The notes below the pieces were generated by a model. The model saw only the letters and a list, made by a program, of their open reading frames with translations, ran no database searches and was not told where the DNA came from. A stretch of 64,000 nt of DNA, taken from NCBI GenBank assembly GCA_030015575.1, contig JASDDO010000026.1, forward strand, positions 72,503,433 through 72,567,432. Reading direction: 5' to 3'. Each line of letters begins with the position of its first letter. Within the stretch, counting starts at the first letter, position 1. Position numbers and translations under genes: made by a program. This document shows positions 21,771 to 31,973 of the stretch, piece after piece. Source of the stretch: Agapanthus africanus. Taxonomy: Eukaryota; Streptophyta; Magnoliopsida; Asparagales; Amaryllidaceae.

Positions 21771-22734
21771 AGAACGGCGACGATGATGATGACGCGGGAG
21801 AGGTCGACGACGAGACTAGAAGCTTGCCGGCGTCGGGGCAGGGGACTCGGGGTGCAGATGAGTGGGTGCAGGGGAGTGGAGTTGATGGGGAAGGTGATGA
21901 TGATGCAGAGGCGTCGATGGGGTGGCCGGAGGTGCGATGGGATCGGGTGATCGTCGGCGGCGAGAGGGGTGCAGGCGAGGTGGGGAAAGTGAAGTGGTGA
22001 TGGAAGGAGAGGAAGAGAAAGAGATGACGAGAGAGAAAGGGAGTGTACTGAGAGAGAGGGAAGGCAGGGGGAGACGAGGGTGCGCGAGTGGACGTAACGG
22101 CGCTCGAACGTGGCCGACACGAGCGCAGTCGTGGGCGAAGGAGGCGGCGTGGGCGGAGGAAATGCGCGCGGGAGAAGGGGAAATAGCCGTTGGGGGAGAT
22201 GAACAGGAATGGGGGTCGGGTCGAGTAAGGAGGAAGCGGGCTTGGGTTAAAGAAAGTGGGCCGGGCCAAGGGAGAAGGAAAATGATTTTAGTTAAATTTT
22301 GTGGGCTCGGGCTGCCGGCGTGGGCTGAGGAGAGTTGATGGAAAATTTAAATGGTAAAAATAAAGGAGCGGGCCGGGAAGTTTTGGGCTGGAAAAGAAGA
22401 CTAAAATAAAAGAATTAAGGGAAAATGAATAAGAAGGCCGGGCCGGGGTTGGGTTAAGAGATTAAAAATAAAAGAATTAGGGGAAAAGGAAATGGGCCCG
22501 GGAGCTAAATAGAAAAGGGAAAGAAAGGGTTGGGGAAAAATTTAGATGTTTTGTTTTAATAAATTAAGTTATAAAAGGGATGGGCTTGGATTTTAAAATG
22601 GGGAAAGATTTTGGGTTTAAGGAGTAGTTTTAAAATAGATAAACTAATAAATAGTTATAAGTAGAAATTTTAAATAAATCTTATAGGTGAAATAGGAATA
22701 CAGATATTGGTAAGAAAAGGGGCTGGGTATTACA

Positions 22735-22747
22735 TCATACCACCCTT
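22735..22747 (-). other. polypurine tract of the large-LTR element
   Basis: On the minus strand GACGAAATTTTTG, then AAGGGTGGTATGA, then the LTR start TGTAATACCC. The GACGAAATTT motif before the polypurine tract is typical of Del/Tekay-type gypsy elements. Confidence 0.75.
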
Positions 22748-23962
22748 ACAAAAATTTCGTCCTCGAAATTTAAAAAAATAAGTCATAGAAACATAAACGG
22801 AAGCTATCATAATTGCAAACTAACATATAAGGATTTATTAGAAATTCGTGGACAAAGAAACTTGAAGGTATAAGCATGTAAGAGCAGCATACAAAAGATA
22901 AGTCTAGAAAGATATAAGGTAGAAATAACTATAAGAGTAAATACATGTATACGAGAATATAGGTATCAATAACGAACAATAATATTCAGAATGTGTTCGA
23001 TAAAAGTCGAAACTTACAAATGCGCACAACTAAGTCTATCAAAATAGCAAACAGAAATAATAAGTATAAGGCTCAACCACTTATAATAGTAAGCATATAC
23101 ATAATACTAGAAATAAGATAACGGTAATAAAGTAGTGAAAGATTTGTCGGTAGGTTGAAACAGTTTAGGATAAGGTATCGATAAAATAGGTTCAAAATAT
23201 TTTAGAAAAACTGGTATAGTGAAATTAAGAAAAGGGACCAAGAGTATGTGCTGTGTAAAGTTGCGCTACTGAAAACGAGAATACTAATAGTGTACTTAAA
23301 ATATATAAAACAGAGAAATCAATAACACACCCTTTGATAAATTTAAAATAATGAAAACTAGATTTTGAATAATAATGTCTCTAAATATATATATGGGGTA
23401 AAAAGAAATCACCAATATGAATAGGGCTAGCTGGGGTAGTGATTACAAGAGGGTGTGGTTCAACCAGGAGGTCGGAGTGTGTCGGCTTTAGGCTGAAGAT
23501 CAAGGAGATTGGGATCGGGTCAGCACAGGATGTAAGGATGAGCAACAAAAGAATACAAAAGGAAAAGTGTGGGGGAAACAATAATTGGTACAACACACGA
23601 ATCAAAATTTGAAGAGTTAATGAATTCGGAAGTTTCACAGGAACTATTCTCCTCCCAGAAGGATCTCAAACAGGGTACAGACAAAGGATGAATGGTGGCT
23701 CATTCTAAGGATCAGAGTGCGGTACTTTCCAATTGAAATGAGGGTGAAACCATACAATGAGTAGGGGTGAACAGTCAGGGAACTCGGCAGAAAAATAAAT
23801 GAACATGGGCGAGAACAAGCGGACCAATAATCAAAGGTTTACGAATCTAGAAGATTTACTTTATTCAAGAAAATTTGAAACAACGCGTTCTCAAAGACGG
23901 AAAGTGGCCCTAAACCATACACATTTTATTTGGCCAGAAAGACAACATCAAAAGAAATTCCG
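22748..23962 (-). other. non-coding 3' internal region of the large-LTR element
   Basis: About 1.2 kb of AT-rich sequence between the acidic ORF and the polypurine tract. I see no conserved domain; this is where pol would be in an autonomous relative. One frame (23381-23638, minus) is hydrophobic but has no recognisable family. Confidence 0.7.
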
Positions 23963-24448
23963 TCAGCCGCGGTTGTGAAGATTCAGAAGGTTGCGGTAGG
24001 CTCGCGCACTCAGGTAAGGGCGTCCATTCCTATATCGCCTCGTAGGCATCGCTGCTGGGAGTTCTTCAACAATAGGGTCTTGATCTTCTGGTCCTTCTTC
24101 CTCGGATAGAGCTTCTTCATCGAGGTTCGATTCCATGTGGTTCTCTCCTTCTGCGTTTTCTTCCACGGGATTCTCCTCAACTGGATTTTCTTCTATCGGG
24201 TCTTTATCGGGATCTTCCTCTATCGGGTATTCCTCTATAGGGTTCTCCTCAGGATCTCCTTCTTCCTCGTCGGAATCAGCTATCACGTTAAACTCTGGGG
24301 CGACTACTCCTTCGTCCTCTGAATCATTGTTTCCGAAGTTGACCTGGGGACCGTTGACCTCGTCATCAGGACTCATCCGCGTGCGGTCTAAGGAAACGCT
24401 TGATTGTGCATCCTCGTCTAGATGCGGCGCTGCTCCAGGGTGGGCCAT
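23963..24448 (-). CDS. acidic ORF of the large-LTR element
   Basis: 161 codons from ATG 24448. The middle is very acidic, with repeats of the form EENPVEENPVEE and (I/E)EEDPDKDP, about residues 60-110. The C-terminus is basic and aromatic (RRYRNGRPYLSARAYRNLL). I do not recognise the family; the acidic repeats resemble linkers between gag and protease in some gypsy polyproteins, but that is a guess. A strong 3' splice-site pattern lies immediately upstream, so it may be a second exon. Neighbours are the zinc-knuckle ORF upstream and non-coding sequence downstream. Confidence 0.5.
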   Translation of the reverse strand: MAHPGAAPHLDEDAQSSVSLDRTRMSPDDEVNGPQVNFGNNDSEDEGVVAPEFNVIADSDEEEGDPEENPIEEYPIEEDPDKDPIEENPVEENPVEENAEGENHMESNLDEEALSEEEGPEDQDPIVEELPAAMPTRRYRNGRPYLSARAYRNLLNLHNRG

Positions 24449-24474
24449 GGCCTGAAAAGAGAAGTCATGATTAG
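24449..24474 (-). other. possible 3' splice site before the acidic ORF
   Basis: On the minus strand CTAATCATGA, then CTTCTCTTTTCAG, then GCCATGG: branch-like CTAAT, pyrimidine tract and CAG directly before the ATG. No matching phase-0 donor was fixed in the upstream ORF. Confidence 0.35.
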
Positions 24475-24825
24475 ACAGTGGATTATATCAAGGGACGCTC
24501 AGGGTACGAAATATAGGAAAATATGCGGTTGCAGGAACTGAAAGATCAGAATGAAAATACCGTGATAATGAATAGAATTTGACATAGAGAAAGCATGAGA
24601 ATGATACACATATTATGATTCAAATTTTATTTCATTCAACTAAAAGTTCGACGGATACAAAGGTTCAAATGGAAGGAATGTTCATGAAAAACGACAATAG
24701 TATTATTGAAAGTAGATAACATGAAAAATCATTCTTCGACTACTATAACATTGCATTCTCGTCGCGTGAGTTGAATCCTGCGTCTGATCCGCCTTATCGT
24801 CGAAGTCCGAACTACGCGGCAATCA

Positions 24826-25224
24826 TCACTTGGCAGAAGTGGGGAGTGTGGACGAGTTTCCTCCTTGCAGTTCTTTCCTTTCTGGGCAGCCGTCGATGAG
24901 GTGCTTGTTAGAACAGCAAATCAGACATTTCCCCTGGGCGCGGCGACAATCCTTCTGAAGGTGTCCTGGCCTCTTACAATATCCACAGCAAGGGTTTTTC
25001 TGATGCTTCTGTTGACGCTTCATCTTCTTCTCTTTTTCTCGTCCAATAGGGATCCCTTTATGATAGGAGACTCCCGCTGGGGTCTGATTCACCTGTCTTC
25101 TCAGTCCTTCAGCCAACAAGTCGTTTGTTCGCTCCTGGGCTTCCTTTAGACTTCTCAGTGCATTCAGAATCTCGACGGTCTGATTCTGGGGAGCGGATAT
25201 AGACGAAGAGTCGTTGAAAGACAT
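24826..25224 (-). CDS. gag: nucleocapsid-like ORF with two zinc knuckles
   Basis: 132 residues from the first ATG (25224, MSFNDSSSIS); the longer frame from 25236 would use TTG. The N-terminal third has a helix-like ILNALRSLKEAQERTNDLL, followed by a basic stretch REKEKKMKRQQKHQK. Two retroviral-type CX2CX4HX4C knuckles follow: CGYCKRPGHLQKDC and CLICCSNKHLIDGC. No capsid domain is visible, so this is only the NC end of Gag. It sits about 330 bp after the primer site, as gag should. Its survival in an element without pol fits the TR-GAG class. It could bind element RNA, but this is inferred from the knuckles alone. Confidence 0.8.
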   Translation of the reverse strand: MSFNDSSSISAPQNQTVEILNALRSLKEAQERTNDLLAEGLRRQVNQTPAGVSYHKGIPIGREKEKKMKRQQKHQKNPCCGYCKRPGHLQKDCRRAQGKCLICCSNKHLIDGCPERKELQGGNSSTLPTSAK

Positions 25225-25557
25225 GATCCTGAACAATGATTTTGAGGATGATATAAGTCACAAGATATACGAATCAAAATATAATATGGATAGGACAAAG
25301 ATTCAAAAATATCAGAGATGCTGAATTTATTGTAAGTGGGGAATCAACTGTACTACTTTAAGTCACTTGATTAGAGTACGGTAGTGCAATGGCAACCACG
25401 TATCCTTGTCAAGTCACCCGAAACCATAGCGAATGATAGCTGAACACACGATGTGAATATGGATCAAGAATGACAAGTTTACAATCTAGACCGAGGGATG
25501 TCTTAGATTGTCAAATTGTACACGGAAAACTGCAATCCCAATCGATGCAAAACCTGG

Positions 25558-25569
25558 GCTCTGATACCA
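25558..25569 (-). other. primer binding site of the large-LTR element
   Basis: Minus strand TGGTATCAGAGC, about 9 nt after the 5' LTR end, matching the initiator tRNA-Met 3' end. Confidence 0.9.
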
Positions 25570-25578
25570 ACTAAACCA

Positions 25579-28500
25579 TGTCACGCCCCGCTTCCCAAAA
25601 TACGGAATACGAGGGGTAGACAAGGCCAGCCATGCTCCTACGGTCAAGGAAATGTCCTGCCGTAGTCACACTTCGGCTTCTAGTTTATCATGGTAAACAG
25701 TAAATGATGCACAGGTAATGAGAAATGCAGTAACTGAAAGAAACAATAATATAAACTGACCTGAAGGGGAACAAACGAAAGTAACTCGGTATAGCAAGTC
25801 AAGAAGTCTGTGATGCACGTCTAGTTCTGATCCAAGCTAAATCTTCTCCTCACACTGAGCATGCATACTCAGGTCGTCAGAGCGACACAATAGCAATAAT
25901 ATATATATGAAATCAAGTGACAGTTTTAACAGTGGTAATGAATATGAATAACAGTAAATCAACGACAGCATGAATATGAATGTGCAGTAGTCAATGCAGC
26001 GGAACAGTAAATCAGTATAACGATATGTCACGTATGCCAACACAGTATAAAAATAATATAAATGTCAGTATCCCTATCAGTCTCTAAGTCTCACTGTACA
26101 GGTCACTAAGCCTATCGTCAGTCCAAGTGTGGGAGTCAACCACTCGCGAGTGTCCTCCACCCAAGGGTAGAACCCAAGGGCAAGGGACCACGGGCCCAAC
26201 ATGTAACAAGAATATCACGGTGTATATATCACGTACCCTGTAAATCTCCATATAACTCCCTAAATATATAAGCTGGCATGGGACTCCCGAGATTCTGTTG
26301 AACTCACACTTAAACTACCCCACACCCCGTGGTCTACATCAAACGCTAACCACGACCCTAAATACTAATCGATCCGTGACAAATCTGCGCGAGAACTGGA
26401 GGCAGGACCTCCATCAAGCACGTCCCGACTAATACCTAAGATAAATGGCAGTGTCGGATGCCTTATCTGTGACATCCGTGCAAGCGCTTCCATAAGTGTC
26501 CCATACCACTTATAGTCACACGTACACGCATCCCACAGACGTCGACAATGCAATAGAATGAAAGGGACACTGATTGTGCACAAGTACGTATCACTTTCAC
26601 TTAATCACGGATACACGAACACTGACGTACTTGCCACAATCATCACTAAAGTCTAACACTGGGTAAATGCACGATGCCACTAGGTTATCAATACGATGAT
26701 ATGGGTATGATATGATGCATGAACAAGTATACAAACGTGATGAGGATGTTATGAAACATCATTCTTTCACTTGCACGATTTATCATGAAACATACATATA
26801 TAATTTGGCGAAATGATAAACAGGTTGTAATTAGTATGTTCAGTTGTCCATCCATAGAATTTAGTTTCAAGCCAATCGGGTTCCAGGATCAAAAGTTATA
26901 ACCATTTCATTTTAAGCGCTCGCGGCTGGAAATCTGGTTTCAGAATCGGAAATCCGTTTCGCAACGCATTTTGATCCCAGTTGGGATCAGATTTTAGCGA
27001 CGCTACAGTCGGATGAATTCTATGGTTTTCAGTAAGGTTTTCAACGCAATAGACGGATCGTCAATCGCATCTGTACGTTAGGAGTTATAATCTGTTTACT
27101 ATTAACATGTCAATTCTGATTCTGTTGGGACTGTTATGCGTCCCGATCTTCTAAATTACAGATTAAATATCAAACAGTAATGAAACGGAATGAAACCAAT
27201 TGTGTTGTCTAGATAACAGTTTCATCTATAATAAACAGCGGAGTTCCTCAACCTACGAGTTAAGGAAATCCTATGGTATCCAATACGGAACAGCAAGCAC
27301 GACTGGAGTCGCTCTGGACTGCAGTCCAGAGTCGCCCTCCGATCCGAATATCACCACAGTTTAAATACAGAAATGTCTGGAAACTAGCATAGGGTTAAAG
27401 TTCGTCGAGTTAGCTTCGATTTGAGCCCTCGAACGCACCATTCTAATATGTATATGATTTATGGTGAATTTAACGGTTTTCAGGTACAATAGAATTACAG
27501 CTTTACGGTTAAACTTGGGGGTAGTCGTTTTGGTCATTAGCAGTCATATTATCAAACGAAATTTGCACAAGATAACCATCTCTACCAGGGCCAATATAAT
27601 ATATCCAGTTCCGTCAAATTTGAGAAAGATTTCCTTTGGGAACACACGTCGAACAGGTTAAAGCACATAATTAGTTAAACTTGTACTTTAATAATCTATG
27701 CATTTAACGATTATAACTTAAGTAACATAGCATGTAAGCAAGTAAAAACTTGCCTGGAGACGTCCCGGGGATGTACGGTGGCTGTGACGTCACGAACGCG
27801 CGACACACGCGCGGCACGACAACTTGATTCGGCTCGGATTCGTGTCTCGGTAGCGGTGTCTTGGTTACTGGAGGTCGGCTGTTCGAGCTTCGGAGGGGGT
27901 GAGCGCAGCGACGGGTGGCCGAAGCTTGGATAGTGGCCGACAAGGGGAGACTCGGGTTGAAACGTGAGGAGAGAGAAAAAGAGTTTAGAGATGTATAAAG
28001 AGAAAGATTGAGAAAGAGAGGGAGAAAGGAATTGAGAGAGAGATGAGAGAGAGATAGTGAGGGAAAGCCAGAGAGGGTTAGAGAGAGGGAGAGGGATAGT
28101 GAGAGAGAGAGACAGAGATCTAGGGAACTGAGGGTGAGAGAGAGAGAGAGAGAGAGAAATGTAGGTAGAGAGAGAGAGAGAGAAAGAGAGAGAGAACTCA
28201 GGGAAAGGGAGAGAGAGACAGAGTGAGAGAGAGAGAGACAGAGAGAGAAAGAGAGTGAGAGAGAGAAAGACAGAGAGATAGATAGAAAAAGAGGGGGAGG
28301 GCAGAGGGAGAGAGTTAGGGTGAGAGAGTGAGGGACAGAGAGAACGAGGGAGAGAGAGAGATTAGGCAGAGAGGGAGAGAGAGAGAGAACTCAGGGAGAG
28401 AGAGAGAGGGAGACAGAGTGAGAGTGTTAGAGAGAGAGAGAGAGGGTCGGAGAGAGAGACAGTGAGAGAGGGAGAGAGCTGCGTGATGACGAGAACGGCG

Positions 28501-29455
28501 ACGATGATGATGACGCGGGAGAGGTCGACGACGAGACTAGAAGCTTGCCGGCGTCGGGGCAGGGGACTCGGGGTGCAGATGAGTGGGTGCAGGGGAGTGG
28601 AGTTGATGGGGAAGGTGATGATGATGCAGAGGCGTCGATGGGGTGGCCGGAGGTGCGATGGGATCGGGTGATCGTCGGCGGCGAGAGGGGTGCAGGCGAG
28701 GTGGGGAAAGTGAAGTGGTGATGGAAGGAGAGGAAGAGAAAGAGATGACGAGAGAGAAAGGGAGTGTACTGAGAGAGAGGGAAGGCAGGGGGAGACGACG
28801 GTGCGCGAGTGGACGTAACGGTGCTCGAACGTGGCCGACACGAGCGCAGTCGTGGGCGAAGGAGGCGGCGTGGGCAGAGGAAATGCGCGCGGGAGAAGGG
28901 GAAATAGCCGTTGGGGGAGATGAACAGGAATGGGGGTCGGGTCGAGTAAGGAGGAAGCGGGCTTGGGTTAAAGAAAGTGGGCCGGGCCAAGGGAGAAGGA
29001 AAATGATTTTAGTTAAATTTTGTGGGCTCGGGCTGCCGGCGTGGGCTGAGGAGAGTTTATGGAAAATTTAAATGGTAAAAATAAACGAGCGGGCCGGGAA
29101 GTTTTGGGCTGGAAAAGAAGACTAAAATAAAAGAATTAAGGGAAAATGAATAAGAAGGCCGGGCCGGGGTTGGGTTAAGAGATTAAAAATAAAAGAATTA
29201 GGGGAAAAGGAAACGGGCCCGGGAGCTAAATAGAAAAGGGAAAGAAAGGGTTGGGGAAAAATTTAGATGTTTTGTTTTAATAAATTAAGTTATAAAAGGG
29301 ACGGGCTTGGATTTTAAAATGGGGAAAGATTTTGGGTTTAAGGAGTAGTTTTAAAATAGATAAACTAATAAATAGTTATAAGTAGAAATTTTAAATAAAT
29401 CTTATAGGTGAAATAGGAATACAGATATTGGTAAGAAAAGGGGCTGGGTATTACA
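25579..29455 (-). repeat. 5' LTR of the large-LTR element
   Basis: 3877 bp, pairing with 18877-22734. In the aligned first 200 bp I see only one or two substitutions. The main difference is the GA tract (27966-28490). Confidence 0.95.
27966..28490. repeat. GA/CT-rich microsatellite tract (LTR copy 2)
   Basis: Same position as 21243-21770 but with different internal arrangement, for example a GAACTCAGGGAAAGGG segment in the first half and one AAATGTAGGTA instead of two. The difference arose after insertion. Confidence 0.88.
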
Positions 29456-30510
29456 TAACGCGGTGGACCCTCTAGAAGACAACAAACCTTAACTCGATTA
29501 TGTGACCGTCTTGAACTGCCTCTAAACCTTAGGGTTTGGGGCAGTACGGTGTGCCACATGTGAGGCGTTGGCTTGACCCTTCTACGGCTGGACCATCGGT
29601 ACTGTGGCATGTGATGGATGTTTTTAAACTGATTTCATGTGTTGAGATATATTGGGGAAATCTTGGGTGTTTGATTATTCGATCGGAAAGTTTAACATTA
29701 TCTATTTATCTGGAATGTGATACAATATTTAGAATCCACAGGTAGTTATAAGATAACTAATTTGAATGTTATAAATCTAGCAGTTCAGTCTCAAATTGAT
29801 CGGTTGCCACGGAATTTTGATGTGATCAAAAGTCCGTCGCAATCACGTAGTGTACGCGGATACTCATCGGATAAACTTAACAGACAGCCACGCCCCATAG
29901 CCCCGACCAAGTGACTGTAGGAGAACCCCGTTGTCAAAAGCATCCGTTCGGATGCTCGCGGCAGCGGTGTTCCGCCTTAGTGCACTTCGTCGACGGCATC
30001 CGGGGGTGCGGCCGTCTACTAATGTTTGAGACGAGCATTCGATCAGGATGTCGGGAATCTTGTTGAATTGCCCGACTTGATATTGAAAAGTGTTTTCGAT
30101 AAAGAGACTAAAATGCGGGGTTTATAATTGTTAGGCATGCGATGTCTAAGGAATTCATTTGGTTAGGCATGCGATGTCTAAAGAGGTTGCGGATTCCAAC
30201 TGTTGTAGTTTTACACTTTCTTTTCTGTGACCGTAAGCATAGTATGTGGTGTATCGCCGGCTTTGTTGCTATACATCAACGACAATCGGGATACGCATAC
30301 TTGCTTACGTTGATGATATAAGATATTATGTGTTGCTGTGATATGTTATATTGGATCGTCGTGTTCTGAATAGCCAGGGGTTTTATGTGAGATGATAGTT
30401 TTTCTTTTTCATTCATGTAAAATTCATTTGTATGTAATATTCTTTTATTGGGGCACTTCCGGGCTGAGGATGATGTCACCATTGTATATTATTTACTTTT
30501 CCGCATCAGG

Positions 30511-30637
30511 TAGACCCAAGGAGGGGAGCACAAGTAACCGGGTTCTAGGGTCCAGTGGGAGACCATCTCGAGGAGTCGAGACCGGGACTCCTAACCCTAG
30601 AATTGGCAGTGTTACTTGCCGCTCTCGTAGGGGTCTA
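30511..30637 (+). other. nested inverted-repeat domain in the copia 5' region
   Basis: Stems stack in order: TAGACCC (30511-30517) with GGGTCTA (30631-30637); CAAGTAAC (30531-30538) with GTTACTTG (30611-30618); TTCTAGGGT with ACCCTAGAA; and inside AGGAGTC with GACTCCT. All four are perfect and properly nested, so one strand can fold into a long branched hairpin. Confidence 0.7.
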
Positions 30638-31334
30638 GGGATGTGGGTTTGGCTATTCATCGCGACCGTGGAATCCGTGTTTTATACAGGCTTGTATTGA
30701 AAACACGGACGTCCTAGTATATCCAATATTTCATATATGTTCTTTTGCTGCAATGTTCTGTGATGAGATCATATTACTGCCTGAGATGAATTTTTATATT
30801 ATATATATGAGATATATGTTATATTGCAGATTTCGTTTCAAAAGAGATGCTTATGAAGCATAATAAAATGGGACTTCATTAATGAGATTAATGAAATAAA
30901 AGAAACCTAAGATATTGTAGAAACTTGTTTAAAAACTGGTAGCTCTAGTTCTTACTTTGCATAGCGGTGTTCCTTGTAAAACATCCAGCACCTTATTCGA
31001 TAAGGAAAGAGCCGAGATCCCTTCACCGGGAGTGACCTCTTTAGTGAAACTAGCAGATGCTACAAACTCGGTTTGTCTTTTGATTGCTTTTATAGTTCTT
31101 GGTTTGCACAGTGATATTTGTGAAATATCCTGCACCTTATTCGATGAGGAAAGGGCCGACGATCCCTTCACCGGGAGTGACCCCTTTAGCAAAACTAGAA
31201 AAGCCTCAAAAACATTCCATTTAAAATCACTCGATTCTACAACGATATCAAGTTCATTATGCAAAGGGTTTTCTGAAAAACCTGTCGTAGCCCTCCGTCA
31301 TTTCAGATAAGTACTTCATAGTATTCGTGCTGCG

Positions 31335-31545
31335 TTTGTTGGCTTTCGTCAAGGCGTAGTGTGCGGTAGCTATTTATGCTTATCTGTATAAGCATATGAT
31401 GCGATTGAGTTAGGGTAGTCGTGCGACTTTGTTGGCATTCGTCAAGGGTCGTGCGGGTGGGTTTAATTCAATCAGGAAATGACGGGTTGAACTTGATTAG
31501 TAGCCTATGGTTTGTTGGCATTCGTCAAGGTCATAGGACGCTAGG
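31335..31545 (+). repeat. three spaced copies of TTTGTTGGCATTCGTCAAGG
   Basis: Copies start at 31335 (GGCTTTCG variant), 31428 and 31511. They are flanked by different short complementary pairs: CTGCG/CGTAG, CGAC/GTCG and CCTATG/CATAGG. Confidence 0.7.
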
Positions 31546-31973
31546 GGCAAAATATTATTGGGAATTTCAAGTGTTGAAATTTGCAATGAGATTGCATACC
31601 TTCTATGAGATAGTTGGATCCCGATACCCACTGCGAGTAACTGTTACTCCTGGGAGAGTTTTGCACATTACGATTAGCCGATCAAGTAGGTGTCTAGAAA
31701 GGTGTTAACGGGGTTACGCCCCTGGGAAGGTTTACTTTAATTAAGTTCGTGCGAAAGCACGGGGGACCTCCCTCAAAGTACCGACACTGGTCTGGCTGAA
31801 AGATTGGCGAACTTGTAGCGTGTAATTAATCCCGGCTAGTCTTTCCTTTTAGGGTTTGAAGGAAGATTTGACTAAAACAATGGGAGACATCCTGATTAGA
31901 TATATTAGATAACCAATCTAATCTTGCAAGAGCATACGCTGAGTGTTTTCTTCTCTCTCTCTCCAGGTAGCGA

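Larger units (their letters stand above)
18877..22734 (-). repeat. 3' LTR of the large-LTR element
   Basis: 3858 bp, plus strand TGTCACGCCCCG ... GGGTATTACA. Nearly identical to 25579-29455 apart from scattered substitutions and a GA-rich tract of different structure. Frames in it (for example the long Ser/Leu-rich one at 21002-22120) come from the CT repeat. Confidence 0.95.
18877..29455 (-). mobile_element. large-LTR non-autonomous gypsy-type element (LARD / TR-GAG-like)
   Basis: 10,579 bp on the minus strand: 5' LTR 25579-29455, primer site 25558-25569, internal 22735-25578 (2844 bp), 3' LTR 18877-22734, flanked by TAACG (18872-18876 and 29456-29460). On the minus strand the LTRs start TGTAATACCC and end GGGGCGTGACA, as in Tekay/Del-type gypsy elements (inference). 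The interior has only a short zinc-knuckle ORF and an acidic ORF, with no protease, RT or integrase. The LTRs differ at few positions outside the GA tract, so the insertion is recent. Confidence 0.95.
29461..31973 (+). other. 5' internal region of the inner copia element; gag not recognisable
   Basis: About 2.5 kb where gag is expected. No copia Gag motif is visible in any frame. Instead there are many short inverted repeats: AGCATCC/GGATGCT (29940-29957), two copies of GGCATGCGATGTCTAA (about 30133 and 30164), a nested set at 30511-30637, CCGTGTTTT/AAAACACGG (near 30677-30710), AATTTCAA/TTGAAATT (near 31561-31582), GAGTAAC/GTTACTC, and CGTGC/GCACG around GAAA (near 31747-31762). A diverged duplication covers about 30957-31050 and 31105-31200. 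A pyrimidine tract ending CCAG at about 31965 looks like a splice acceptor before the decayed pol. Confidence 0.6.

Noticed and set aside
21002..22120. 372-codon minus-strand frame
   Set aside because: Ser/Leu-rich translation of the CT microsatellite; the frame is broken in the sister LTR.
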